Source: an uncultured Caulobacteraceae bacterium
GTDB taxonomy: Bacteria > Pseudomonadota > Alphaproteobacteria > Caulobacterales > TH1-2
Reading direction: 5' to 3'
Assembly (NCBI GenBank): GCA_937967425.1
Contig: CALBST010000117.1
Span: 1-64,000 of the forward strand
Length of the DNA: 64,000 nucleotides
The position numbers and the translations under genes were made by a program. Below, one piece after another: positions 26,847 to 38,260 of the stretch (position 1 is its first letter; each line of letters opens with the position of its first letter). The notes beneath the pieces were generated by a model that ran no database searches, was not told the DNA's origin, and saw nothing but the letters and a program-made list of their open reading frames with translations.

Positions 26847-27575
26847 TCAAGAAACGAGATAGCCAGCGATCTGGTAGCCCATGAGCACAAAGCCCGCGCA
26901 CATGATGACCGCATTGGCGGTGTAGGCGTGGCGCAGGAAACCATCGCTGCGCCGCCAAAAACCCATGACGATAAGAATTGCGCCAAGCGCCAGAAGTTGT
27001 CCGATCTCGACGCCCAGGTTGAACGCCAGCAGATTGGGTACAAGTCCATCCGGCGAAATGTCGTACTCGATGATTTTGGTCGAAAGACCAAAGCCATGAA
27101 ACAAGCCAAAGATCAGCGTCGCGGCTTTGGTGTTGGGCTGAAAGCCAAACCAACGCTGATAGGCGCCCATATTGTCGAGCGCCTTATAAACCACCGAAAG
27201 ACCGATAATGGCGTCGATGATGTAGCTATTCATCCCGATGTTGAAGAGGACGCCGAGCAGCATCGTGGTCGAGTGGCCTATGGCGAACAGGCTCACATAA
27301 ATGCCAATGTGCTTCAGCCGGTAGAGAAAGAAGATGACGCCCAACAGAAACAGGATGTGATCGTATCCGGTCACCATGTGTTTGGCGCCGAGATAGAGGA
27401 AGGCCAGCAAATTGACACCGCTGATTTCCTGAATGTATCCCTTGTCGCCCTCCGCGACGGCGTGCGCGAACGCGGATGGTCCCGTCAACAAGACGGCGGC
27501 GAACGCAGCCAACATAATCGCGCTCCGCGACCACCATTGCGTGGGCGCCATCACTTTGGGTGTTGCTTTCATCAC
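26847..27575 (-). CDS. HupE/UreJ-family metal permease-like protein
   Basis: 242 residues with a signal/first helix and six more helices. The HupE/UreJ signature is clear: AKHMVTGYDHILFLLGVIFFLY, GHSTTMLLG with its GHS, and LIFGLFHGFGLSTKI, plus FNLGVEIGQL near the end. These provide conserved His residues thought to bind Ni or Co. In nickel/cobalt resistance clusters such proteins are secondary transporters. Seven bases separate it from the methyltransferase gene upstream, making it part of the czcCBA operon. Confidence 0.92.
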   Translation of the reverse strand: MMKATPKVMAPTQWWSRSAIMLAAFAAVLLTGPSAFAHAVAEGDKGYIQEISGVNLLAFLYLGAKHMVTGYDHILFLLGVIFFLYRLKHIGIYVSLFAIGHSTTMLLGVLFNIGMNSYIIDAIIGLSVVYKALDNMGAYQRWFGFQPNTKAATLIFGLFHGFGLSTKIIEYDISPDGLVPNLLAFNLGVEIGQLLALGAILIVMGFWRRSDGFLRHAYTANAVIMCAGFVLMGYQIAGYLVS

Positions 27576-27582
27576 TCTCAGC

Positions 27583-31496
<3,914 letters not shown>

Positions 31497-32741
31497 TTAG
31501 TGGTCGTGGCTCGCGCCGGACTTTTCGATGTCGGCGCGGATGAGGAAGGCGTTGTCGCTCACATAGACTTCGCCGGGCGCGAGACCGGAGAGGACTTCGG
31601 TCCATTCCGGCGTCTGGCGGCCAAGTTCGAGCATGCGCACTTCATAGGTTTCGCCGACACGCGCGAAGACGACGGTGAAATCGCGGAAGCGCTGCAGCGC
31701 GCGGGTGCGCACTGCGAGCGGAGCTTCGTGTCGTGCAACCACAGCCGCGCCCTCCACTGCCTGCCCCGGCCGCCAAGCGCCGTCGGCGTTCGGCAAAGTG
31801 ACGTGCGCCACAATGGTTTGCGTCATCATGTCCGCCGTCGGCAGGATCGCCTCGATCTCGGCGCGCGCGCTGTTTTGGCCGCTCAAGCTTTGCACCACGA
31901 CCGGCTGGCCCGCGCGCAGGCGCTCGGCGTCGCGCGGATAGACGAAGAACGAGGCATAGACGCGCGATGCGTCGGCGATGACATAGATAGGCGATGTGCC
32001 CGCGACGTCGCCGACATTGGCGTTGCGCGCCATAACCACGCCCGCGATCGGCGAAGGGATGGCGTAGGTTTGCAGGCTCTCGCTCGATGTGACGCTGGCG
32101 AGCGTTTCGCCGCGGCGCACGCGCTCGCCGATGGCGCGGTTCATGCCCACGATGCGGCCAGGATACCAAGCGCTGATCTCGGCTCTGCCCTGCGGCTGCA
32201 ATTCGACGCGTCCGGAGAGAGCTATGGTCTCTTCCAATGTCGCCGGCCCCGCCGCTTCCACGACAATGCCGGCGGCCTCGGCCTGCGCCGCGCCGATCGT
32301 GGTGCGGCCCTCATAGGAATCATAAGCCCATTCGTGGGTCGCGCCGTCATAGACCGCGCGCACCGCCACATCGAAGGAATGCGGCTCGGTCACGACGCCC
32401 GCGCCTTTGAGGTAGTCGGCTTCCGGGGCGAATTGGAACTGATCGACGGCCCCGCCCAGTCTCGTCAGCGCCACGCTCAACTGAACCTCGCGTGGATCGA
32501 CAGGTTGATCGTTCCGATAAGCGTAAATGTGAAACTCCGGCGGCACGCCATCCTCGAAGATCGTCATCTCGATGGCGAACTCGCCGTCACGAAGCATGCG
32601 GCCTCGATGCGGCCCGCGCTCGTAGTCGGCGGTCGCGGCAGCGTCCTCACCCTCAGCGCCGTTGCCCGCACCGCAGGCGGCGCCGAGCGACAACATCAGC
32701 GCGACCGCAGCCGCGCGCATCCAGGAACGAGGCGTGTTCAT
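31497..32741 (-). CDS. czcB: CzcB-type periplasmic adaptor
   Basis: 414 residues. Lipoprotein signal (SLGAACGAG, Cys23), then a beta-rich N-terminal domain with GPHRGRMLRDGEFAIEMTIFEDG and YAYRNDQPV, typical of CzcB-like adaptors, followed by lipoyl halves around AEISAWYPGRIVGMNRAIGERVRRGE and IPSPIAGVVMARNANVGDV. It ends in SHDH, a possible metal ligand. The ATG overlaps the czcC stop by four bases. It connects CzcA to CzcC and may pass metal to the pump. Confidence 0.92.
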   Translation of the reverse strand: MNTPRSWMRAAAVALMLSLGAACGAGNGAEGEDAAATADYERGPHRGRMLRDGEFAIEMTIFEDGVPPEFHIYAYRNDQPVDPREVQLSVALTRLGGAVDQFQFAPEADYLKGAGVVTEPHSFDVAVRAVYDGATHEWAYDSYEGRTTIGAAQAEAAGIVVEAAGPATLEETIALSGRVELQPQGRAEISAWYPGRIVGMNRAIGERVRRGETLASVTSSESLQTYAIPSPIAGVVMARNANVGDVAGTSPIYVIADASRVYASFFVYPRDAERLRAGQPVVVQSLSGQNSARAEIEAILPTADMMTQTIVAHVTLPNADGAWRPGQAVEGAAVVARHEAPLAVRTRALQRFRDFTVVFARVGETYEVRMLELGRQTPEWTEVLSGLAPGEVYVSDNAFLIRADIEKSGASHDH

Positions 32742-33991
32742 TGGGAAATCTCCTCGGCGCGTACGCCGGAAAGGCGCTCAAGCGAAGCGAGCGCACGGTG
32801 ATAGGAACGAAGCGAGGCGATGCGGCGAAGCCGCGCTTCAGTCAGCGCGCGCTGGGCTTCGAGTACGTCGATGTAGGAAAAGGCGCCGCGCACATAGCCG
32901 TCTCGGGCAAACCTTAGCGCCTCCTCGCTGCTTGGAATGACGCGCGCGTCGAGGCCTTCGACTTCGAGGCGTGCGGTGTCCATTTGATTGAGGAGCGCCC
33001 CACGCTGGCGCGCCGCGGCGCGCGCAAGGGCCTCGCGTTGATGCCCGGCGCGATCACGCTCGGCCCGCGCGCGCGTCACGATATCGCTGTTGCGATCCCA
33101 AAGCTGGAGCGGCGCGGCGAACCCGACGACAAGAGCGGTTTCGTCAGTCTCGCTGAATTCGCGCAAACCGACTTGCACATCTACATCTGGGATGCGTCGC
33201 GCCCGCTCCAAGCGCAATTGTGCTTCGGCGCGCGCTTGGCGCGCTGCGCCAAGCTGAAGATCGGGGATGGACGCCTGCAACACGTCGCGTGGCGCGTCGC
33301 CAAGACGCTCGAACGAGGTCAACTCGACGCGGAAGTCGCTGGCGCCATTCCAGTAACTGGCGAGCCGTTCGCGCGCGCTGATCGCCGCTCGTCGCGCGCT
33401 TTGGGCTTCGATCTCGGCTTCGGCGAGACGCGCTTGGGCTCGCGATCCAGCCATGAATGGATCGCGCGCGGCGTGGACGCGACGGTTCACGGCCTCGGCC
33501 AAATCCTGCGCCACCGCCAGGCGTTCCTCGGCTACAACAAGGCCAGCCTCGGCCGCCTGCGCATCGATGAAAGCGTGGTCGACCTCTTCGAGGACGTCGA
33601 GCCGCTCGAGCCCCGCGCCAAGGCGCGCGAGGTCGCGCTCACTCTCAGCAATTTGGCGGCGGGCGGCGCGGTCGCCGCCAAGTTCGAGCGGCTGACGCAA
33701 GCCGTAAGTCGTCTCAGCGCGGTCGCTTCCTGCGTAGAGACCCGAGCCCTCAAAATTCTCGCGCGTGATTTCGAGCGTCGGATTATTCCAGCGCCCGGCC
33801 TGACGCAGGCTCGCGTCCGCCGCGCGCTCATTGGCGTCCGCCGCCGCGACGTTTGGGTCGTCGGCGATGGCGCGCTCAAGCGCGTCTTCGCGTGTCAGCG
33901 TCGGCGCTTCTTGCGCCTGCGCATGAGCTTCGCAGGCGAAGCCCGCGAGGCTCGCGACCCCACAAAGGGCCGCCAATATTCTCGTAGACAA
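32738..33991 (-). CDS. czcC: CzcC-type outer-membrane factor
   Basis: 417 residues. Signal peptide (GVASLAGFACEAHAQAQ), two OEP repeats with GRWNNPTLEITRENFEGSG in the first and VDVQVGLREFSETDETALVVGFAAPLQLWDRN in the second. The asparagine-proline NNP and the DRN/Q turn are typical of the CzcC branch. It is trimeric in the outer membrane. The CzcI-like gene precedes it by 64 bases on the same strand and czcB overlaps by four. Confidence 0.92.
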   Translation of the reverse strand: MSTRILAALCGVASLAGFACEAHAQAQEAPTLTREDALERAIADDPNVAAADANERAADASLRQAGRWNNPTLEITRENFEGSGLYAGSDRAETTYGLRQPLELGGDRAARRQIAESERDLARLGAGLERLDVLEEVDHAFIDAQAAEAGLVVAEERLAVAQDLAEAVNRRVHAARDPFMAGSRAQARLAEAEIEAQSARRAAISARERLASYWNGASDFRVELTSFERLGDAPRDVLQASIPDLQLGAARQARAEAQLRLERARRIPDVDVQVGLREFSETDETALVVGFAAPLQLWDRNSDIVTRARAERDRAGHQREALARAAARQRGALLNQMDTARLEVEGLDARVIPSSEEALRFARDGYVRGAFSYIDVLEAQRALTEARLRRIASLRSYHRALASLERLSGVRAEEISQ

Positions 33992-34055
33992 GGATCAATC
34001 CCCTCTGTCGCAAACAAGCGCGCAGGATCCTTCAAGGATCGGCGCAGCGTTCGGA

Positions 34056-34478
34056 TCAGAGGGGGGTGCGCGGGGGGCGCAGCGGCGGCGAACCCAAATA
34101 GGAAATCACCGATGCGCTTCGTACGGGCCATATGAGCTCACGAAGCATCACCGGCGCTCTCAAAGCACTGTGGCTGCCGAGCGGCGTGAACTGAGGACAC
34201 ACATGCACATGCGCGTGCTCGCCATGACTGGGATCGTCGTCGGAATCAGGGGCTGACGTGTAGCCAAGAGCCAACGACTCGCCACCTTCATGATCGGCGC
34301 CACCGTCATCGTGATGAGCATAATGATCCGCCACGTCATGCGCTTGCGAGAGCACGATTTCTCGGACGCCATGCCCGTCGCCGCTTTCGTGGGCGTGCGC
34401 CGGCGCGGTCGCCAAGACGCCGAAATGCGCCACAGCGAACACCAGAAGCCCAGTCAGGAGGCGACGAAGCGTAGACAT
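34056..34478 (-). CDS. CzcI-like His-rich periplasmic protein
   Basis: 140 residues with a signal peptide (LLTGLLVFAVAHFGVLATAPAHAH) and a His/Asp-rich body (HDVADHYAHHDDGGADHEGG, then DPSHGEHAHVHVC), ending in a Pro/Arg-rich tail LRPPRTPL. Small His-rich leader proteins with this layout precede czcCBA-type operons; CzcI is the reference case. It probably binds metal in the periplasm and may influence regulation. It starts the operon 64 bases before czcC. The symbol is not given because sequence identity to CzcI cannot be shown by eye. Confidence 0.75.
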   Translation of the reverse strand: MSTLRRLLTGLLVFAVAHFGVLATAPAHAHESGDGHGVREIVLSQAHDVADHYAHHDDGGADHEGGESLALGYTSAPDSDDDPSHGEHAHVHVCPQFTPLGSHSALRAPVMLRELIWPVRSASVISYLGSPPLRPPRTPL

Positions 34479-34632
34479 TTCCCCGAGCTTTAGCCTCGAT
34501 TGGTTACCGCATCTTGAAGACGCATTCGTCCCGCCATAGTCGCGAGCGTCGGCGCGCGCAAGCCCGCTCGCCCAGTGATACAGGTCAAGAATCGAGCTGC
34601 GGCACCCCGCCCATGCGGGTTCGCTTAATGAG

Positions 34633-34650
34633 CACCGCCTATCGGCGGTG
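34633..34650. other. 7-bp inverted repeat between the czc operon and the csoR remnant
   Basis: CACCGCC and GGCGGTG form a perfect hairpin with a 4-base loop in the 225-base divergent region. No T-run follows. It may be an operator half-site pair or a transcript structure. Confidence 0.3.
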
Positions 34651-34684
34651 ACAACCCGATAGCGGAGTTGCGTCCGACTACAGA

Positions 34685-34701
34685 ATAAGGGGAGCCCCTA
34701 T
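34685..34701 (+). promoter_or_regulatory. CsoR/RcnR-type operator-like palindrome
   Basis: ATAAGGGGAGCCCCTAT, an almost perfect inverted repeat with a G-tract and C-tract around a short centre, flanked by TACAG and TACT. This GC-tract pattern is the known form of RcnR/CsoR operators. It lies just before the ATG of the csoR/rcnR remnant and in the region divergent to the czc operon, where it may still matter if an intact repressor exists elsewhere. Confidence 0.6.
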
Positions 34702-34704
34702 ACT

Positions 34705-34869
34705 ATGCCACATACGGTTAAGTCCAAGACCCAACTGGTGGCGCGCGTACGACGAATTGCCGGACAATTGAAGCGGATTGAGGTCACCTGGAAGAAGAAG
34801 AAGGCATGCCATTCAGCCCAGCGCTCATCGTTCAAGGCGCGCAGGAACGGCTCGCACCGATCCTCATGA
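34705..34869 (+). pseudogene. Truncated CsoR/RcnR-family metal repressor, joined out of frame to a czcA remnant
   Basis: The first 26 codons read MPHTVKSKTQLVARVRRIAG followed by QLKRIE, the recognisable N-terminal helix of the CsoR/RcnR (DUF156) family. From about codon 27 the sequence changes to a frame that is out of phase with czcA-type DNA and stops after 54 codons. All metal ligands and the tetramer core, normally in residues 35-90, are missing, so the product cannot be a repressor. The ATG has its operator-like palindrome and AAGGGGAG upstream, so the 5' end is intact. The break lies near 34782. Confidence 0.85.
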
Positions 34870-35063
34870 CTGCATCGTGCGCCGGTCTGGCGCTATTGCC
34901 CAACGTGGTTGCGGCGAACGCGCCCGGGCACGAGATCGAAGCGCCGATGGCGGCGGTGATTTTGGGCGGCTTGGTCACCTCGACGTTCCTGACGCTGGTG
35001 TTGCTGCCAGCGCTCTATTTCGCGTTTGGAAAACAAGCGCGCGAGGCATTGTCGGCCGTCTGA
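34782..35063 (+). pseudogene. C-terminal remnant of a second CzcA-family permease
   Basis: In the frame ending at 35063 the sequence reads [20 protein letters not shown], then [40 protein letters not shown] and [17 protein letters not shown]. This is the cytoplasmic loop and last helices of an HME-RND pump, about the final 9 percent of such a gene. It is not the same as the end of the czcA at 28302. The upstream 90 percent is missing and the left edge abuts the csoR remnant. It indicates that an operon starting with the repressor and ending in czcA was lost by one deletion. Confidence 0.88.
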
Positions 35064-35196
35064 GCGCTGACGCGGTCCGTCGGCAGATGGTCTGCGCTAA
35101 CGCCACACCCAAAGAGAGTTGCTGGCGGGCTGGTTATCCGCCCTTGCGCTGGGAAATCGCGCATTTCGCACTTTCCAGAGTTTCTTACTGATTGCG

Positions 35197-35817
35197 TCAG
35201 TGGAGTGCTAGGAGGCGCCCCATTCCAGCTGTTGCGGCCATAGCGAAAGCGCCCCAGAACGTCACTCGAATGACGGCTGCCTTCGCGCCTGCGCCGCCAG
35301 CCCTGGCGCCAACAGCGCCGAGGAGCGCAAGCGCGCCGAGTGAGACGAGTGAAACGGCGAGTACGAGGATCTCGCGTGGCGCGATCAGCACGACGCTCAG
35401 CGGAAGGACCGCCCCTATTGCGAACGTTGCGGCCGCGTCGTTGGCCATCAACGCTTCAGCAACCTGTCGAGCAAGTCCCGGGTCAAGGCCGCGATTCTCT
35501 TATATCGACGTCAGTTCCTCAAGCTCGAAAGCCGGGTCATCGTGTAGCTCCTGAGCCTCACGAGCTTTATCGGGTTTTTCTGTATCGGATTGAGAGCTGA
35601 CCGAAACATATTCGCCGGCTGCCATCGACATGGCCCCGGCGACCAGTCCCGCGGTCCCAGCGACGAGAACATCGCCGCGCGCAGCAGCAGCCGCTGCGAC
35701 GCCGACAATGAGACTTGCCGTGGAGACGATGCCATCATTGGCGCCGAGGACGGCGGCGCGCAGCCAACCTATTCGAGCAATCGCGTGCCGCTCGCGATGA
35801 GTGCGTAGACGGGTCAT
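35197..35817 (-). pseudogene. VIT1/CCC1-family Fe/Mn transporter with in-frame stop
   Basis: The N-terminal part (RTHRERHAIARIGWLRAAVLGANDGIVSTASLIVG, then GLVAGAMSMAAGEYVSVSSQSD) and the C-terminal part (MANDAAATFAIGAVLPLSVVLI, ending in GAFAMAATAGMGRLL) belong to the same frame and would give 206 residues. A single TAA at 35500-35502 interrupts it where a Tyr codon (TAT/TAC) is expected; the bases after it continue as ENRGLDPGLARQVAEALMAND, as in the family. So it is a one-base nonsense change rather than a frameshift. A sequencing error or tolerated readthrough cannot be ruled out. Confidence 0.85.
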
Positions 35818-36336
35818 GACTTGGCGCTCTCCGTCGCCGAAAAATCGAGTATCAGTTCGCGCTGGCTCAGATCAGTGTGAAGCGCGCCGCTATGCGCAGC
35901 CATGATTTTTTTGTAGTCGCCTTTCACGGCTTGCCGTGCAAAGGCGGCGACGACCGGTTCGGCGTCGGCAATTGCTTGCCTGTCGCGCGGTCACGGCGGC
36001 GGCTTGTAGTCGTAAAACGAAAAGCCGATGCAATTGCCCGTTTTGTACTTCTTCTTGATGAATGCGTTCAGCGCAAGTTTTGGCGCCGGCGTCCTCAGCA
36101 GCACGATGTCGATACACCCGCCGCTGCCTTGGGGCTGGGGGCTTAATGTAAAAGGCGGCGGCGGGTGTAGAGACGCGGCGCCTCACGCATGCCATCGCCT
36201 CCGCGCAATGTTAGCGCCAGATGTGATGATGGCCAAGCTTGGCTCCTTGCCTCGCACCACAAGATTCGCACGGACGGCAAGTCTGAGGGCTTGCTTGGAT
36301 TTGGTCGGACCGACGCTTCTTGGCCGAGGCTTCGCG
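35818..36336. other. Intergenic decay region
   Basis: About 520 bases between the VIT pseudogene and metK. Apart from the C-terminal gene fragment listed separately I find no frame with coding character. Together with the czc/csoR scar and the VIT nonsense allele it forms one zone of broken genes of about 1.5 kb. Confidence 0.5.
35991..36180 (-). pseudogene. C-terminal gene fragment without a start
   Basis: On the minus strand a frame of about 60 codons has no ATG, GTG or TTG near its 5' end and reads GGCIDIVLLRTPAPKLALNA, then FIKKKYKTGNCIGFSFYDYK and PPP before TGA. The preceding segment is a proline-rich PPPPFTLSPQPQGS. The composition (Lys/Ile/Tyr in a GC-rich neighbourhood) looks like a real protein tail. 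I do not recognise the family. Confidence 0.45.
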
Positions 36337-37557
36337 CTAACCGAGGCGCCGCAGATCGGCCACCAGGTCGTCGCGCTCCCAGGTGAAGCCGCCCTCGTTG
36401 TCGGGCTGGCGGCCGAAGTGGCCATAAGCGGCAGTGCGGGCGTAGATCGGGCGGTTGAGCTTTAGGTGGTTGCGGATCGCGCGCGGTGTCGCGCCGCCTA
36501 TCATTTCCGGCAGCTTCGCTTCGAGGATGGCAGGATCGATCGTGTCGGCGCCATGGAGATCGACGTAGAAGCTTGTCGGGACTGCAACGCCGATGGCGTA
36601 GCTGATCTGGATGGTGCAGCGGTCGGCAAGGCCTGCGGCGACAACGTTCTTCGCGAGATAGCGGCACACGTAGGCAGCGGAACGGTCAACCTTCGTCGGG
36701 TCCTTGCCTGAGAAGGCGCCGCCGCCGTGCGGAGCTGCGCCGCCATAGGTGTCGACGATGATCTTGCGGCCCGTGAGACCGCTATCGCCGTCCGGGCCGC
36801 CGATTTCGAACTTGCCGGTCGGGTTGATGTGCCACTTGGTGCGCTTGGTGATCAGGCCTTCCGGGAAGACCGAAGCAGCGATCGGCTTCACTATCTCGGC
36901 GAAGCGCGCTTGGCTGTAATTCTTGTCGCCCAGCTTCTTGGCGTGCTGGTGGCTGACGACGATCGCGACAACTTCAACTGGCTTGCCATTTTCGTAGCGC
37001 AGCGTGACTTGGCTCTTCGCGTCCGGCTCAAGTTCAGGGCGCTCACCGCTGTGACGCATCTCGGCGAGGCGCTTCAGGATGTTGTGCGAGTATTGCAGCG
37101 TCGCCGGCATTTGCTCGGGCGTTTCGTTGCACGCGTAGCCGAACATGATGCCTTGGTCGCCGGCGCCTTCGTCCTTCTTCGCAGACGAGTCGACGCCTTG
37201 CGCGATGTGCGCCGATTGGCCGTGCAGGTAGCAGGCGTACTTCGCCTTCTCCCAATGGAAGCCCTTCTGCTCGTAGCCAATGTCCTTCACCGCGGCGCGC
37301 ACCTTCGGCTGCAGCGAGGCGATGATGTCCTTGGTGAACGCCTTGTTGGCGGCTTTGTTCTGGCCCGGTTTCCCGGCGCGGACTTCGCCGGCGAGGATGA
37401 TGCGGTTAGTCGTCACCATGGTTTCGCAGGCGACACGGGCTTCAGGATCGGCGCCGATGAACGCATCCACCACGGTGTCGGAGATGCGATCGGCGACTTT
37501 GTCAGGGTGGCCTTCGGACACGCTTTCGCTGGTGAAGATATAGCTTTCGCGTGACAT
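36337..37557 (-). CDS. metK: S-adenosylmethionine synthetase
   Basis: 406 residues. Makes SAM from methionine and ATP in the cytosol. Visible motifs in order: [20 protein letters not shown] at the N-terminus (catalytic His), [47 protein letters not shown], and the P-loop-like [19 protein letters not shown]. Length is slightly above the usual 385-395. The ATG fits the [13 protein letters not shown] start. It stands alone on its strand with broken genes on one side and an unexplained leader of about 700 bases on the other; it lies in the same island as several methyltransferase genes. Whether it is the only copy in the genome cannot be told. Confidence 0.97.
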   Translation of the reverse strand: MSRESYIFTSESVSEGHPDKVADRISDTVVDAFIGADPEARVACETMVTTNRIILAGEVRAGKPGQNKAANKAFTKDIIASLQPKVRAAVKDIGYEQKGFHWEKAKYACYLHGQSAHIAQGVDSSAKKDEGAGDQGIMFGYACNETPEQMPATLQYSHNILKRLAEMRHSGERPELEPDAKSQVTLRYENGKPVEVVAIVVSHQHAKKLGDKNYSQARFAEIVKPIAASVFPEGLITKRTKWHINPTGKFEIGGPDGDSGLTGRKIIVDTYGGAAPHGGGAFSGKDPTKVDRSAAYVCRYLAKNVVAAGLADRCTIQISYAIGVAVPTSFYVDLHGADTIDPAILEAKLPEMIGGATPRAIRNHLKLNRPIYARTAAYGHFGRQPDNEGGFTWERDDLVADLRRLG

Positions 37558-38260
37558 ATGCCCTCTGGAGAAGCTTAGCCGTGGAATTCGTGGCAATCTG
37601 AATGATTGGCCGCTGTAACCGAGCAGGATTCATGCCTTTGCGTGCGCGAACCAGGCTCAGTGCGATTGGCGGTGCCTTCTCGCGAATGAGCATGGCTGGT
37701 TCGATGGGCTGATCGGCAAACCTCGCTTGGCGAATATAGCAAAGCACCGAGCCGCCTTGCTTTAATCCGGCGAGCAGCATGAAAGGTTGCGGCCGCGCCC
37801 TCCGGGTTGGTGGGAACTGACGCGGCCGCGCCGCCAGTCATGGGAGGATGCGCTCATGGGCGGCTTTCTGGTCTGGAAGTAGCTCTGCCAGATGGTGCGA
37901 ATGGCACCTCCCCGCATGGCCATGGCGCGCGTCGGTGAGCGCACGCGCCGACTCTGACCTACATACGCACTACGTCGACACTTCCGTCACCATCCGGAAA
38001 ACCGCGTGGCGACATGGGATCAGATCACGACTCTGGTTAATCGGCGTCGCGCGGTCCTTGAGTTCATCTCGATGATGCATCGATACAGGCGGCGCGGCCG
38101 GTCGCACCACTGTGAGTGGTTTCCCGCGCGCGTGCGTATTGTGATTGAGCGCGCCAGTCTGGGCCACTTTCCCAAGCCCTCCCCCGCACTGGTGCTCCAG
38201 GCCGAGCGCGCTCACTCGCAAGCCCCAACACGTGATCGCCCTTGGCACCCGCAACCGGCG
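37558..38260. other. Leader region upstream of metK without a recognised gene
   Basis: About 700 bases between the ATPase stop and the metK start. On the minus strand the 300 bases next to metK hold several GC-rich inverted segments, for example CGCGGCCGC occurring twice about 30 bases apart. By eye I do not find a SAM-II or SAH riboswitch consensus. The part beyond 37850 has no coding character. Confidence 0.45.

Noticed and set aside
32984..34135. 383-codon plus-strand frame antisense to czcC
   Set aside because: Shadow of the outer-membrane factor; no hydrophobic or domain pattern.
34778..35191. 137-codon plus-strand frame over the czcA remnant
   Set aside because: It is out of phase with the real pump remnant, which reads correctly to 35063.
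37558..37860. SAM-II or SAH riboswitch upstream of metK
   Set aside because: I compared the leader by eye with the remembered consensus cores and found no matching conserved segments. A covariance-model search would be decisive; I cannot run it.
37850..38260. Gene candidates of 70-90 codons in the metK-ATPase gap
   Set aside because: Several overlapping frames exist on both strands, none with a ribosome-binding site, hydrophobic pattern or family motif.
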